Program-made: the position numbers and the translations under genes
In this document: piece by piece, positions 25,207-39,475 of the stretch
Layout: each line of letters begins with the position of its first letter
Position numbering within the stretch: position 1 is the first letter of the stretch
The notes under the pieces: model-generated
What the model was told of the DNA's origin: nothing
What the model saw: only the letters and a program-made list of their open reading frames with translations
Databases searched by the model: none
Assembly: GCF_009870125.1 (NCBI RefSeq)
Contig: NC_046681.1
Coordinates: 27,426,001 to 27,490,000, forward strand
DNA from: Drosophila pseudoobscura
Lineage: Eukaryota > Arthropoda > Insecta > Diptera > Drosophilidae
DNA length: 64,000 nucleotides
Reading direction: 5' to 3'

Positions 25207-28200
25207 CTAGGTGCGGGCGCTTTTGCTCGCCGATGAGGTGGACAGTTGTTCCAGACGGGAGCACAGCTCCTGGGCCAGACGCAGTTGATTCGCCGCAGCG
25301 GCAGCACACGAAGTGCTGGGTCCAGCACCTCCTGGCAGCTGGACTCCGGACACTGCCTCCGGGTAGCTGATGCACACGCCCACCCAGCGCGCTTGACTGC
25401 AGGCATGGGACTGTTGACGAGAGAAACAATCTGTTAGCTGGCTGTTCATATATTTTTCCAAGGATTTCTATGGTACTCACCATGGCAAAGTCTCGCTTCC
25501 ACTGTACACCGCACTGGCCGTCGCACAGGGGGCAGGGACGCTCCAGGCTGTAGCCACCGCACTCGCTGCAGTCCAATGAGACATGATCATCTGTCCAGGA
25601 GACGCCGCAGGTAAAGCAGGAGCCCATATGCTGGCGCAACTCCTCAATGGTCATCACGTTGTCCATGCTGATCTCCAGGGGACTTCCCACTAGATCTGGC
25701 AACGACGCGGACAGACCGAGATTGTGATGCCTAAAAGAGACACAGATACAAAAGGGGGGAATTCGTGATTAGCTCAGAGTCAAAACAAAAATTAGATGAC
25801 AAATCGTGGAAAGCTGGCAGCCGTGACCTTGCTTGTTGGGTCGGCGGTAGGAGTGGGAGGCACTGGCGTGGCGCTGTCGCTGGCGTGATTATGATAATGA
25901 GTAGCGTGGTGGAACTGAGAGAGACACGCGGAGAGATTGCGGATGATTGAACCAAATGGCAAACTGTACCCAACAACAGCGACAGCGGACGACGACGACG
26001 ACGGACGCCGGCGAGACTTTCGCTCGATCATGTGAGCGGCACGGCGGCGACTTGCTTTTGCTTTTGTTTTCGGGGAAGAGGAGGAGCGACCAGGCCCCGA
26101 AAAGATAATGGCACTAATACAGACGAACCTCGCGAACCTCTCTCGTAAGGTGCGACTGCGACTGCGACTGCTACTGCCCTCTTTCATTAATGGGCCAAAG
26201 TCGGGGCCATATAAATATACATATATGTATATGTATATATATTGCAGGTGGTGTTTCAATAGTATTGCTATTATTGTTGTTGTAGTTGTACTCTGCACCC
26301 TAACCGGGGTCTGGGCATGATAAGATTGCAAAAATCATGAATGAGTAGCCAGCCCAACCTTTCATTAGCCTTCTCCGAATGCTACCGCTTCTGGCCTCTG
26401 GCCAGGGCCCAGCCCCAGCCCCAGCCCTGACATTGTTTACAATGAATTTGGCTAAAATACGAATGAATAAATGCGGTGAAACGGAAACGATTCCAGCGAT
26501 TCCAAGTGAATCATTGGATCTACTATGAGTATATGAATGTTTTGATGATGATCGTGTGTTTGTGTCTATATTTTTGTATACTTACGATAGGGGACTGCAG
26601 ATGTCGGCGATCTGGGGACCATGAACACTGGCAATAGACATGTTGGATGCTGCTGTTGGCACTGCAATGGGAAGAAGGGAGAGCAAAATTAAAACACGAT
26701 TCGATTCAAAGTTCATCAATTGTAACAAGGTGAGATCGAGTGGGGGTCATTCTGCAGGTAAATACCCCCGAACACAGCACACACCCGAAGGTAAACGGGC
26801 TTTTCGTGCAGGTGCGTGCGTGTGTTCGGTGTTCGGTGTCTTGTCTGCCTCACCGACGAATACTTGAAATGTCAGAGGCATTTGCAATGACAGTTTCGAA
26901 TCGAGCACAACTGTACCCAGCAGCCAGCAGCCAGCAAACAGCAGCCTCTGTGTACCTCTGTGACTTCTTGGAAACATTCAAATATATTGTATATAGGTAT
27001 ATCATATACGAATCGAACGACATTCTTGGCTTAAAAATTAACAACTATTGAGAAATAGGAGTGGAGGGAGGGCAGCGGAGGGGAGGGTACGAGTGTGCAT
27101 GGAGAAGGGGTAAATAACCGCTAAAATCCGGTTGAAAGCACCATAAACAGCCAGCGGAGGCCGTGTGTGTAGCTGCTCTACAGATCTCTACAGTGTCTCG
27201 TATGCGTCATCCTCTCCTATAGTTTTAATTGCTTCGGATGGGGGCGCCGAACAATTAAACAACATTAATGTGCGAATTATATGGAATTGGCATTACTGTC
27301 CGACCGATAATTGCACGATCTCTTGTGGGGTGGGATGGGATGGGAACACTATACTATACAGAACAAACTTGTCTACATTGTTTTGACACGATTTTGGCAA
27401 AGTTGCAAAAACATCCATACTATACGTATGTGTGTATGTATGTATCTGGGAGCGAATCGTCCTCAGGCACATGACTGCTGATCTGCGTCTGGCCTGGCAG
27501 CATCATAAATTTATTTTGCGTTGTTATGCGGCGACCATGCCATCCACAGCACAGCACAGCCGTTCTATATATAACTTTGGATCGTATGAGAAAGTATAAT
27601 CAAGAGCCGATTGGGGGCTAAAATTAAAACCCAACCAACATGCAGCTTGTGCAACAGAGAAAGAGGCGGAAGAAGGAGAGGCCGAATCGAGGCGAGACCC
27701 TGTGCTGTGCCTATGCTCTGGTGCAAGTGCACCTGGTTCAAGTCCTCGCTAATTGCAATTTCGCCTGGGTTTGCGTGCCTGCTAGAGCTGCGGCGACAGA
27801 AACGTCGCAAAAAAAACGAAAATTGCTGTAATTTATCCGAAGCGAACGAATGCGGCAGCCATGTATCTGGCTCCGACTCTCGGCCCCTGCCTCTTGCCAC
27901 AGCACAACTAGTTGCATTTAATTTGATTTTATTTATTTATAGAAGGGCACTCACACAGCCGCACACATAAATACAGGCAGACAGACGGACAGACAGACAG
28001 ACGGACACATATGTAGATACAGATCCAAACGAGAGATGAATGTACGGAGGAAGCGGACGGGTGGGGGGGTCTGTTCGTTGTTGTTGTTGTTGTTGATTTA
28101 TTTTGGGCACGGAAATACTTACATTTGTTGTATTTTTACAGAATTGTTGAACGTTGTTCTGTTTTTTATTTATTCTGCGCTATTAATAAATCCAAATTGG

Positions 28201-31200
28201 GATTTTGGTTGCAGTTGTTGTAGTGTTTTTTTGTAATTATAATTGTTGCTGTGGTTGTTGTTGTTGTTTTGGCCTTGCGTAAGCCACAACAAATCAAATT
28301 ATCTTTTATAATTGCTTGTAAATGAACAGTAACCGTTTTGGCTATTGTAGTGTTTTTGTTTTGCTTTCTTTAGTAACTTTTCACACGCGATGGAGACAGT
28401 TAGCTCGTGTAAACGTATTGCTCAGTGTTCATCGGGTTGATATCCAAATAATAACGATTGTTTTGATACAGCGCACTTTTATAGTTGGGCTTCCGTTGAG
28501 ACAAACGGAATTGATTTTTTCTGGAAAGCCAAAGACCAAGTGGCATGCACGACCGAAGCGAATGGATGGAATCGAATGAACGCGCTGGCCACAGTTCGCA
28601 TCGTTTTTATAGCCGGGCTCTGAGAGAGTACGTAAACGAAGAGCAGAGCAAACAGCAGTGGGAGAGAGAGACAGCGAGAGAGCGAGCTCGCAAAAGTGAT
28701 ATTGCGGATGACAAAGCAAAGCTAACGAACTGAACTTGCCAAGCTCTCGCATACAGTGACACCACACACATACACACGTACACACACACACACACACACC
28801 CAACAGAGTCGTAATGAACGTTACGAGAGGGGGGGGGTTAAATCAAAGCAAAATTCCAAAAACCAAAGTCAGATGCTGACCAAATTAGCGGTAGTTGGCA
28901 ACAGCGGAGAACGGAGAGCGAGTGTGGCTGTGTGTATGTGTGTGTGTGAGAGGCGATAACAAAGCAAAACAGAGAGGGAAAGAGAGAGAGAGAGATAGAG
29001 AGCAGAGTCAAACGGCAAGGGGGAATACACTTACAGCCTTACATCTCTGATGCATTCACACCCTCCTCCTATCTGCTATCTGCACTTCCACCGCATTATC
29101 ACCGATACTCTTACGTACAGATACGGACACTGCGGCAATACGTATACGACGCATTGACCGGACGGACACTAGTACATTGACTAAATGTAATCGTCGCGGG
29201 GTGCTTGACGTAAAAGACAGCGGAACGACAACAGATAGACAGAACCAGCTTGGCAACCGTCAGCACCCTCGTCGACCCGTCAACGAACGCATTTCATTTG
29301 AATAACAAATCATTTATTCTTTGACAGGTAGAGCGCCGGACAAGGACAGGGACCACGGCCCACGGACCATGGACAGGGACGTGCTGCAGGTGGCTGAAAA
29401 CAGGCTGAATAGAAAACTAACCGGGCACCCCGGGTCCGGTTCAAATACAGGTAAACCACCATCTCGATTCGCTGGAAATCGCGAGAGAGCATGTCTCTCT
29501 CCATAAACCATAAACATGTACAAATGTTTTTACGCCAATGCTTCGCTTATCAATCGCCCTAATCTTATCAGCGGGCTCCGGGGCGGGAGTGGCCCGCTCA
29601 GCGCGTGGCGCGGCAGACTTCCCCAGCGCTCCCGCCTTCGGGTTTCAAAGTATAACGGTCCAACTCATTATATACGATACAGGGCGAGTCCCCGGCAGAA
29701 TGGAAATTTTTCGCTAACGTTGGCATGCTAATAGGGGGAAAAATTCGCATTTTTTTGTTGCTCCAAGTGCCAAGTGCAGCTCAAGTCCGCCGCTACAGAG
29801 TCGCGCGTCGCGTCGCATTGGGGAAGCTCAAATTTCGCCAGACAAACGAAAAGGGAGCAGCACCCAAAGCCGAAGAGAACTCCGAGCCCTGAACCAAGCC
29901 CAAGCCAAAAGCAAAGCGATCCCCAAGCGACCCTCGCCAAATTAATGCAATTTCAGCGTCGGCAATTCGTGACGACGAAACCACGACGGACGGGCAACCA
30001 TAAACTAACATATACTACGTATCCACGTATCCAACTCGCATATTGTACAATCACACAGCATATATTATAAACAATTAATGTTTATTTAGAAAGCAAGAAC
30101 GAGCGGCAACATCCCCTTGACCGTCATATGCCCATGCCCCCCCCGGGGGCGGCGTCTTGAAAGCCGTTCCATGAGGAGGCCCTCGATTCGGGGCACACTT
30201 TTGCGACTGACATTCAACTTTGCAATCCACGGCGCAGTTTCGTGCGGGGGCGCAGGGGTGCAGGACGGACGAGGAGTCGGAGATGGAAATGGAATCGAGG
30301 GACCATTGTCATTTGAGAAGGTCGCACGGCAATTGCTTTGGGACACTCTCACCTCAGCCGTAATTGCGTCAGAAAACGTGGAGGATATTAGTCCGAAAAT
30401 AACAATATTTAAACAGTATTTTGCCAACCTTTTGAAAAACTTATTAAGAGCCCCAGCCCCAGCCCCACGCCGATCGCAGCACGCAGAGCACGCAGCTCGT
30501 GTGTGTATTTTTATACTCTTCCTGAAGACAGACCAGAAAGAAAGACAGAAAGAGAGAGAGAGAGAGATCTCCCGCCCCATTGGCTTTATATGTTATGTCT
30601 TCCTGCTAAATATATGTATGTATCCCCATCCACCGTTGTACAATGCATTTTTCAAGCCGGATGATCTGCGAATCTACTAAAAACTGCTGTCGAAAATGTT
30701 ATATTTCGTATCTTATCGCATGATTTATAAGTCTGCCATAGAGATTGGATATCGTAAATATCATTTTATTACGCACAATTCTTTAAATATTTATTATTCG
30801 GAAACTTTCAAACAGATAATGTTTATTTAGGATCGGGTTTTTATATTTTCACATCTAAATATTCCTATGCAAAAATATATTTTCCAGTTTATTTCCAAAC
30901 TGATAATGTAGGCTACTTGGGGGTTTCACTATCACTCAAGACTGTTTGGGGTTTTTTTTATATATTGTTGAACTTGTCATTTTAAGGTGTAGGTTTTCTG
31001 TGAAACAGCGGGGAAATCAATGAAAACATATAGGATATTCACTACTAAATGAAATAAATATAACATTTATTTCAACTGTGAACTGTGACCTCTCCTTAAA
31101 TATTGTTCCATCGTACCTATTTCCAAGACTATTTTAAACACTTAACTTTAAGGTATATGATTTCGCACTTGATCAATCATTATCGATCAACAGGTGCTAC

Positions 31201-34200
31201 TGGAAGCCACTGCATTTATCATTCAGTCTGTGGCATATCCATCAAGGCAACACAAATCTTAGGGTATTGAAGTTTCCGTTGGGCAAATATAGTTTTGTGT
31301 TTGCCAATATATGTACATTCGAGTACTGGCGGAATTGTGCATAAATACAGTACAATTATTGCGTCGTCAAGTGCTGCTTAAAGACATGCGCTTCCTCTTT
31401 GGTTTCGGCGCTGGCTTTGGCTTTGGCTCTGATGGTGGCTTTGACTCTGACACCGGCAGTGGCTCGGCTCTGTTTTGCATCGCAGCTACGCAAATAAAGC
31501 TGCTCCTGAGTGTACGACTGTACGATTGTACGGCAGTATCTGTTAATTATTGTTATGGATGGATGTTGTGACTGGTGTGTAAATAACAACAGACATGTGG
31601 CATCGGTAGATGGATACGAGTATATTGTACCATCAAATGCGAAAAACAAAAGGCGGCCATCGGCTGACGTCAATTCGTGAGCGAGAGAAATCAGGAACCG
31701 AGCCCAAAAACGCAGAAACAGAAGCTCACCAAAAAAAAAACCCAGCTTTGTTTTGATTTCGATATAAAAACCTCCTCCGATCATGAGCCAGAATTGTGGG
31801 CGTGTGATTCATTTGGGTTTATGGGGAATCTACATCTACATAGTATTATAATGTGTAGCGCCACACGCTGATCCGCTCATCATCATTATCATTATTATTA
31901 TCATCATCGTGAGCACAGGCCACAGCCTCATCTACCTCACATGGCAATGCTAATGAGCTGGGTCGAATAGCGACACAAACTCGTTCCGCGGGATTCCCTC
32001 GCCCAAGAGTTTGGCGGGTACAAACAAACTGATTTTCGGAATTTCAACCTGCGGCTTAGTCTGCGTCTGGGCTGTACTATGGAAACGGTTTACTTAATTA
32101 ATGGGGGAAAAGTACTCAGTGCGCGGCAAATACTCGCACTCGTACGAGTACAATATACAATATATGTACAATATCTGTGGGTAAACTGCCAAAACGGGGC
32201 GTGGCCTGTCAGAGGCAGATCATTCCATTCGAACGAAAGTGAGTTGAAAGCTTCGCCGGATCTGCCGTAGAATCGCGGGTACATTTAAGTGCACTAAGTG
32301 CTCTCGTCCCTCTATTAGAGCTCCGACAGATTTACAGTGGGCCCAAAAACTGTTGACAAGGGCAATTAGAATTCCCGTCCGAGAAGTCGGGCGACTGCGC
32401 GGCCCTGAACTCTGGCCTCGTCGACCCCCCTTCGGGGTGCTTCCACATTTCCATACAGATGTTTTGTAAGAGTTCCGCAAAGAGGCATTTGCATACTGAT
32501 GACTGATAAAATGATAGCGTTCTCAATGAGCTGCGAGAACTGTTCCTATAAATAGGTCTATGACTTGTTATCTCACTCTCGTTCTCATTGAAGGCAGCCC
32601 TTGGAGGATATTGTAGTAGAAGTATGACTGATACGGGCCCTGCCGATGACTGGAAGAAGGTTACCGCGTGACCCTCTAACCCCCTGGCAATGTCATATAC
32701 TCGGATGGATATCGAGTTGCATGCCTTACGGAAACACAGAAACAGAGGAACTGAACTCATCATGTAATCTGAGTAACACGATCACTGATGACTGATACTT
32801 TAGATTCTATATTTACTTCCCATATTTTAAGGTTTTCGATTAACATTTAATTGGAATAACCGCCTCCCCAGCATTAATATTAATAGAACTTGTTCTGTTA
32901 TATTCGGGAAGTTCGTTTCTACGAGTATATAGATGTGGATCTCGTTCTATTGTCTGTCTGATCGTCAAGATTTCACGATGACAGACACGAAATTTGTGCG
33001 GTAATCATAACTGATGTTTGGATGCTACTCGTAGCAGGATGGGCGATAAAATAAGCCCCACCAAGCTGATTAGACCGTATCATCATTGAAAGTTGCCTTC
33101 CCAATAGATTAAAGTACAAAACTAGATAATAATAATCGTATAATGCATATCTTAGAATCCTTGGCCGAACCAATTCCTAGTTACTGTAAGCCAATGCCAA
33201 TTACTGTCATAAAAAGTGCACTATCACAATGAAAACTTCCTCATACGGACAGTAAAGACTCCTTATAGAACTCTAGGTTATCAAAACCATATAAAACAAT
33301 CAATCGATCTGAGATAATAGAAACAGAAAAGACCATTATGTCCACTCCCAAAAATATAGCCTTGGGAATACCCCGAAATGTTCAGTCTTTGGTAGAATCT
33401 TAGAACGCAATTGAAAAAGCTTTCTCTTGAGCTATCGTTTTGTAGATCTAGCTGTACAAAGACCTGTCTATAGATGTGAGAAAAAAAACTCACGTGATTT
33501 GTCTACTTTGAACCAATAGCAAACATGGACTTCCCGTACATTAAATACGTATTTCCCACCAACGCACACAAAAAAGTCTAAAATTTACCAGGGAATACCT
33601 GGACCACAGATCAGGAATAAAAATATTTAAATGTCGGACAAAATTAGTGGAAAAATGTCTGGAAAACAGTTATTGTTTATATATGTATATATGGGAACCT
33701 TTTTGTGTGAACAACCCATAACCCAGAAGTATTACTACATTGATCGATTGTTTCCCGTGGAATATTTTGCACCGGAATTTCTGATGCAAAAATAAACACA
33801 ACCTAGTGATCGCTGGTCCAAGGTACTATTGTATTTCCATCGCAATCTCATGAATATGGTGCAAAGTAGTGGTTTGCAAAAATCCCATTCCCATTCGAAG
33901 GCAAAGTGCGCAATCCGAATCAAAACTAGAACACACCGGAGCGAGGGAGAGCGTCCCACCACAGTGTCCGGCCGTCCCCCTCTGATTGCCCCCAAAGGGA
34001 CGGAGCGGATTTTGTGGTCTTTGGTTAGGCGTGCGGGCAATTAACACTTGTGGAAGTCTGGAGAACACCTAATTAGCGACCTGCATAATGCAACAGTTTG
34101 CTAATTACACGTGACCAGGGAGAGTTCAGGCGGTGAGGGGCACCTGCTGTGGGTTTTGTCACCACTCGCTCCTTGGAATCTTCGGATTTGGTTCAGATAA

Positions 34201-37200
34201 ATCTGGTTTGATGGTTTCATTTTTGTTCAATGAATTCATCGAAATGAAACTCTGTTCATTAGGCATTTGATTTCTAGCACACGTCCAGCTAATAAAAGAA
34301 CTAGTTTGATTCATTAACAGATGTTCTCATTGTGTTCATTCAAGAATGAAATGTCACCATTAACAGAATGACTTAACTGGCTGAAGGATGAACCTGAAAA
34401 CTCAATTCTGCTAGTTCCAGCACCTGCCATACTCGAACGAACCATTGTTTGCGGTGCTAATGGGAATTTACAGCAAGTTTTGTGTATGTAAATCTCGTCA
34501 ACTAACTGACGTCGCAACTCTTGTCATCTTCGTCATCATCTCATTTGACTTTCATCATCATCGTCGTCAACAGCAGAAGTGCAACAGCAGGCAAGGAGCG
34601 TCAGCAGCGAGAAAAAGCGTCAGCAACACCGACAACAGAATCAACAAGAACTCTGGTTGAAGGAAGGGTCGAAGCTCTCGATACCCTTGGATCGATATGG
34701 CGAAGGTATTCCCATCTGAATCAAATTTAATATATATATAGCTGTTTGAATATCTCTAAAAGAAAATAATGGTTTTCGACAGTTGTCGAAACATTGAATG
34801 AAGCTCATCCCTGAGATTTGTACACTTCTATCCATATCCTCCGACTGGTAGTATCCTTGTTTTCCGAATACCTGGTGTGACGTCTGCATTTTTGAATGTG
34901 TTTTACGACTCGGTCAGAATGAAATTCCGTTGGAGCTCCGAACTCCGTTGTTACACAACTATTGATGACACTGTCGACGCCTTCCGAGTTGGCCATTCGT
35001 CTGATATAATGATTCGATCATAGCGGTTCTATTATTAACGGATCTAAGACACCTAAGCCTCACATATAAATGTTTTTTTTTTTAGTTTGTTGTCTCTTCG
35101 CTTTGTTGCAAACATCTGTTTAAATGCAAACACCCACTTTGAATAGGGTATAACAACATCTCTGTTAGATTTGCGTCGCACGAAACATTTGCTCCATGTA
35201 AACAGAGTCGCACGCAAGAGAGCATTGGAAGGAGAGATAGGTACGTTGACATTACCGGTTTGAACCGATTACTACCCGTTGGTCGTGTCGTGTCGTTGTT
35301 GCCGCTGCTATCCGCAAGGGTTCTCCCTCTCTATGTGTTTGTGTTTATGTGTGTTAAAATTGTAAATTAATAAAAAGAATAAAGAACAATGAATGAATGA
35401 AACGGAATTGGAATTGAAATCAATCCCCTATAGAGCACACACACACACACACACAGCCGAAGAGTAGTGTCGGGCCTCTTCTCAGTTGCAGCTACAGCCC
35501 CAGTCCACGTCCAGTGGAAGGCGGCGCCAGCGCCAAGTGCTGACGCCGCAGATTTGCACACGTTCCGCCATGGTTTTAGAAGGGGTTGCGTTACGTTACG
35601 GCTATGCAATAGATCATCGAAGAGGTTATAACCAGTTGCGACCTAAGCGAATCGGTTAGCGGTCGATCTGTAGCTGCCATAAACTGGTGTCACCTCTAAA
35701 GCGCATGGATTAAAAGAGAAATGATATTGGGATTTGATTTCCGGAGAAATCCAGAGATACGAGTACAGGGAATATTTGATTCCCAGAGAATTTAGATTAA
35801 AGTTGATCCCAAGAGTAAACAGATGAGCTCTTCGGATTCCAGATTCCCCCAGTTTCCAGACTGGGAATTTAGACACTTTCCATCACGCCACCGAACTGAC
35901 AGGCAGCCGGTGGTGGCGTCTGGGCGGATCCGTCTATACCTGAATTCCAGCCACACTTCTCCGCCGCCCAGAGGCTATCGGTTTTCCATGTCATCAGTGG
36001 AGGGGCTGGCTGGCTGGCTGCTGCGCAATACGAGGCGAGGCGGCAGGGGTCGGGACTTATCAGCAGAGACGAGACGAGCCACTCCGTACAAATTAAACAA
36101 GGCGCGAATGGGCTGCGCGTGGCGTTCCGTATGGTTTCGACTATAATGAGCATGGGAACATAAAAAACAGACAGACGCTAAAAGCGGGACACGAGCGGGC
36201 ACGGGGGACAGTGGGGACAGGGGACACCTGAGAGGGGTAGCACGGCGCATTGCGAAATCCAAAACGGATTTATTTTTGAACAAAAAAATAAGAAAAGAAA
36301 AAATTGTCATTACGCTTGTCGCTTTAATAAGCATTTTTTGTGTGCAAGCGAAACGTTTATGCAATCACTTTATGCATTTACATGGGAGCTACTACTGTTT
36401 AGATTCTGAGTGCATTACCACTTTCGTACCCCAGACGTACCCCAGACCAGAGAGCGACAGCTCCATTCAAAAGTTGTATACTTAATGTTAAGTAAGAATA
36501 CGCTGGGGATGACTCAAAGGGGGAACTGCGACTATGGTGCGAGATAAGGAGAAGAGTGATCATTCAAGATAAGAAAATTCCACGACATCCATTACGATAA
36601 GTGATAGAAATATCTATATCTTAGGAATAGTAGGGAAAATGAGTCATGGGAATCCAAAAGGGAGGATACTCGTACGAAATCACTACGATTCCGTGTAAAT
36701 ATCACTCATGATACGAAAGGGATAAATCATTCTGAACTTGTTCAATTGATCTGAAACGTAATGTGCTTATGTGCACACAGATTCCGATTTCAATTGAACC
36801 AGACTACATGCATACATATGTATGCGCCACTCAAGCCACACGAAGCAGATTGCAAATAGTCTGATGCAATATGGTAATCATCTGAAAATAGACAGATTCT
36901 CATGAGCCATCTCATACTATACACGATGATTATGGAGACCCCCAGCAGGGGGTTGCATAAGTAGCCATGTCGTTACATTTTCCTTTATTTGGGTTCCTTA
37001 TGGAAGCTGTAGCTTTGTTGACAATAGCATTTTAAAATATACCATTTCTCATGGGTAATATGCACATGACTATAGATGAGGCATCCTCCAACAAATGGTT
37101 TCGTTACACATAACTTTTCCTAGGACCGGATCTTTCGACACTATTTCCTATGTTCCTATAGCCAGACCACACGCAATGCCTCAAGTATTATCCATAGAGT

Positions 37201-38542
37201 CTGCAGCCCCCATCCCCAGAAACCTTTAATGAACGACACGTGCCGAGCCTCCTTAATAATATGCACGCATAAAAAACAGCTCACGCTAGCCATAAACCAA
37301 TTGCTATTGAGTCCCAAAAAAGAAAGAAAATATTCCACTCTCATGAAATGAAATCGTGCCGGCGGGCCTTATGCGCATAATCTCAACCACGATTACTAAT
37401 ATTTGCCTACTCTTTGTCACCCACTCCGCCAGAGAAAGAGTGGGAGAGAGAGGCCGGTCCAGTCCGATCCGGGACTGGAGTCACATGATAAACGCGTGAA
37501 TTTAGCAAATTCTTGCTGACAAGCGAAACGTGTGAATAGGCGGGTCGCACGCTTCGCTTATAAGGCTAATCAGATCGCAGATAAACAGAAAGACAAAACA
37601 ATTAGCTAACCGATATTGGGGAGACAGTTTTTCAGTAGCACGTAAATGATGGATGGCTGGCTGGCTGGCTGGCTGGCTAGCTGGCTGGGCTGTACATTAT
37701 TTTCGGGGAATATTGTTTCTAAAAACAGACCGAAATGGGTCTAAATTTATGGCGAATCGATTTAAAGACAGAGTGCTGCTGCCGCGGCTATTGACAAGGC
37801 TTAATAACTTGTATAATTGATAGCCAATGGTATTTGGCATTATATACAGCCATTATCAGAGGGCGAAGTGCTCTGCCACTCACCGATAAAGCTGACTATG
37901 GCCGGCAATTGGCATTAATAAAAGTGTACAGCGGTTTCCGCCCGATCAGACAAAAGCCTAATGCCCTGCCTGCCTGCAAGCGGCCTGGAGTGGGTGTGGG
38001 ACGAACGAAGGGGCCAAGCCATAGGGATCAATAGAGGTAGAGGTGTGCCAAGTGCTGCGCCGTCACAAGTGGCCGAGTGGGAAAACCGTGCGGTTGATAA
38101 GGGGCCCACTGCAGCTGGTGCAAAGGTGGTGTGGACACGGCAAAAAAGTTTTCCCCGACGAACTAGTTCAGGCGTTTGCTAATCGTAAATAACAGAGATT
38201 ACACTGATGTCTAGACTATAAATACGGTGCGCTAATTATAGTCATATATTCACCTATAAAATTCAAATTGCTCAGAGCCACGGCACAGCTGCTGGTGGCG
38301 GTCGTCATCTTATCACCGGCTATGTTGCAAAAGTCCGGGTCATCCACGTCGAAGATGATCCCATCCTCCCACTCGGTGACAATGAGCGAGGACCTCGTCT
38401 GTTGCTGCGCCAGGGAATGGTTGGTGGTGGTTGCGGTGGCGGTGGCGTGGTTTCCCTCCCTGCTGCTGGTGCTGCTACTTGTCCTGTTGTTGTTGTTGTA
38501 GCTATTGCCAAACGAGTTGTTGTTGCCGCTGCCCGTTTTCAT
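25207..38542 (-). CDS. Pino: pinocchio (smell impaired 21F)
   Basis: Coding exons 38542-38254, 26661-26586, 25730-25481, 25410-25207. The phases fit (1, 2, 0), giving about 272 aa; the long intron (26,662-38,253) is 11.6 kb. Recognised from [35 protein letters not shown] and the Cys-rich core [25 protein letters not shown], which I recall from fly Pinocchio, a protein required for normal olfactory avoidance. The core has paired Cys spacing (CxxC, CxxC, CxxC) that suggests zinc binding, but the biochemical function is unknown to me. The upstream exon encodes an Asn/Ser/Thr-rich start and the acidic patch [16 protein letters not shown] shorter product could start at the in-frame Met at 26,641. 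The link between the 38.2-kb exon and the rest is inferred from splice sites and frame only. Confidence 0.85.
28077..28095. repeat. (TTG)n microsatellite
   Basis: Six TTG units; further TTG-rich sequence follows at 28,205-28,270. Confidence 0.85.
28762..28799. repeat. (AC)n microsatellite
   Basis: Imperfect ACAC run of about 38 bases with two interruptions, in the Pino intron. Confidence 0.9.
29575..29640. other. GC-rich patch with inverted arms in the Pino intron
   Basis: A stretch of about 65 bp of very high GC in AT-rich surroundings. GGCGGGAG near 29,583 is the reverse complement of CTCCCGCC near 29,628, so a stem with a loop of about 40 bases is possible. It could be part of an alternative promoter or 5' exon; no start codon or splice site supports a gene. 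Confidence 0.35.
37654..37688. repeat. (GGCT)n tandem repeat
   Basis: Eight or nine GGCT units with one AGCT variant, in the Pino intron. Confidence 0.9.
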
Positions 38543-39475
38543 CTGTTGGATGAGGCCAAGAGAGTCGCACTTAATGGGTAGAACAATGGAATGAATCAAG
38601 TGTGTACGTGATGCTATGCAAATGGCAAACGTCACACGTGGCGCAAATGCAAGCAAAATTGTATGGCTATGGTCGAGCGGCGGATTTGATAGATGGCGGG
38701 GAATGATGATGTTGATGATGAAGAGGAGAGGTGTAGGTAGGCAGGAGGCACAGCTGTTGCTGCAGCACACAAACACAAACTCAAGCATATACTTGCAACA
38801 CCTTGTCAGCAATATGCAAAATCAATAGATGCAGATGCATTATTTAGGTGAAGGCTGCATTAAAGTGTATGTGTGTGTGTGTGTGTGTGTGTGCGTGGGT
38901 GCTCTCTGTGTGTTTGGTTTTGGTTTGGCGCTATCCGTGTGTGCTCTCGCCTCTGGTCCTTGTGTGCGTGCGTTTTTGCGGGAATAGGCCAATCATCGCA
39001 TTAAGCATGCCCTTAACTTACGTTCTCTAATGCAACAGCAGCGCGGGAGTATCCAAAAAGGGCGATAATAAATTTCAAGCGCCAACAGCAAGATTTTAAG
39101 TTAATTTTTTAATTTAATAGCAAAATAGCTGGCAACTAGAGCTGGCAAAACAAACTATCGATGACACAACTATCGACAGTCACGAATCACGAATCACGCT
39201 CACGCGCGCCTAATCACAATCTGTTATCATAACAGTGATGCAGCCCTGGAAGTCCTCCTGGTCCAACCCTGGAATCATCTAAAGACAAAAAATAGTTTCT
39301 TCAAAATTTCTTTTAAAATTAATTAAGATTAAGACCATAGAATTATCCAAATTAACTACGCACCTAAAAATGCACTCGACGTGTCTGCCAAAGGGCAATA
39401 AAGTGCATTAGGGCAGCTCTTTAAAGTAGACAAATTGCAGAACACAATCACCTTCAACCTGGTGGGAGAGTCATC
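38543..39475. promoter_or_regulatory. shared upstream interval of Pino (minus) and TBC1D23 (plus)
   Basis: Start codons face away from each other across 0.93 kb. A possible acceptor (CATTAAG) at 38,570 suggests a further non-coding Pino exon upstream. The interval has a (GT)n run at 38,867-38,893 and DRE-like words TATCGATG at 39,156-39,163 and TATCGACA at 39,171-39,178; DRE/DREF sites are typical of TATA-less fly housekeeping promoters. Assignment of the DRE pair to TBC1D23 is inference. Confidence 0.55.
38867..38893. repeat. (GT)n microsatellite
   Basis: Uninterrupted GT run of about 27 bases between the divergent start codons. Confidence 0.9.

Larger units (their letters stand above)
26662..38253 (-). 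other. large first coding intron of Pino
   Basis: No second gene is supported inside it. It holds microsatellites at 28,077-28,095, 28,762-28,799, 35,434-35,453 and 37,654-37,688, purine-rich runs at 28,640-29,000, a GC-rich patch at 29,575-29,640, an ATT/ATC run near 31,875-31,910 and long AT-rich stretches. The largest open frames (for example 30,117-30,680) have no protein-like composition. Long first introns of fly neural genes usually carry enhancers; I cannot point to a specific one. Confidence 0.55.

Noticed and set aside
25792-26331. 179-codon minus-strand frame with TIY/SRSR repeats
   Set aside because: It lies between Pino coding exons; the residues come from microsatellites (TATA, CGACGACG), so it is intron sequence.
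27715-27760. GGTTCAAGTCC, resembling a tRNA B box
   Set aside because: No A box or cloverleaf pairing can be built around it.
30117-30680. 187-codon open frame on the plus strand and its 164-codon minus-strand partner
   Set aside because: Both lie in the Pino intron, are rich in Arg/Pro/Ser from GC-rich low-complexity sequence, have no domain signature and lack fitting splice partners.
35823-36146. 107-codon plus-strand frame and overlapping minus-strand frames
   Set aside because: They lie in the Pino intron with mutually overlapping frames of similar quality and no family resemblance.
36810-36825. 16-bp perfect palindrome GCATACATATGTATGC
   Set aside because: CATACATATGTATG words are common in fly non-coding DNA (similar ones near 6,605); no other signal nearby.
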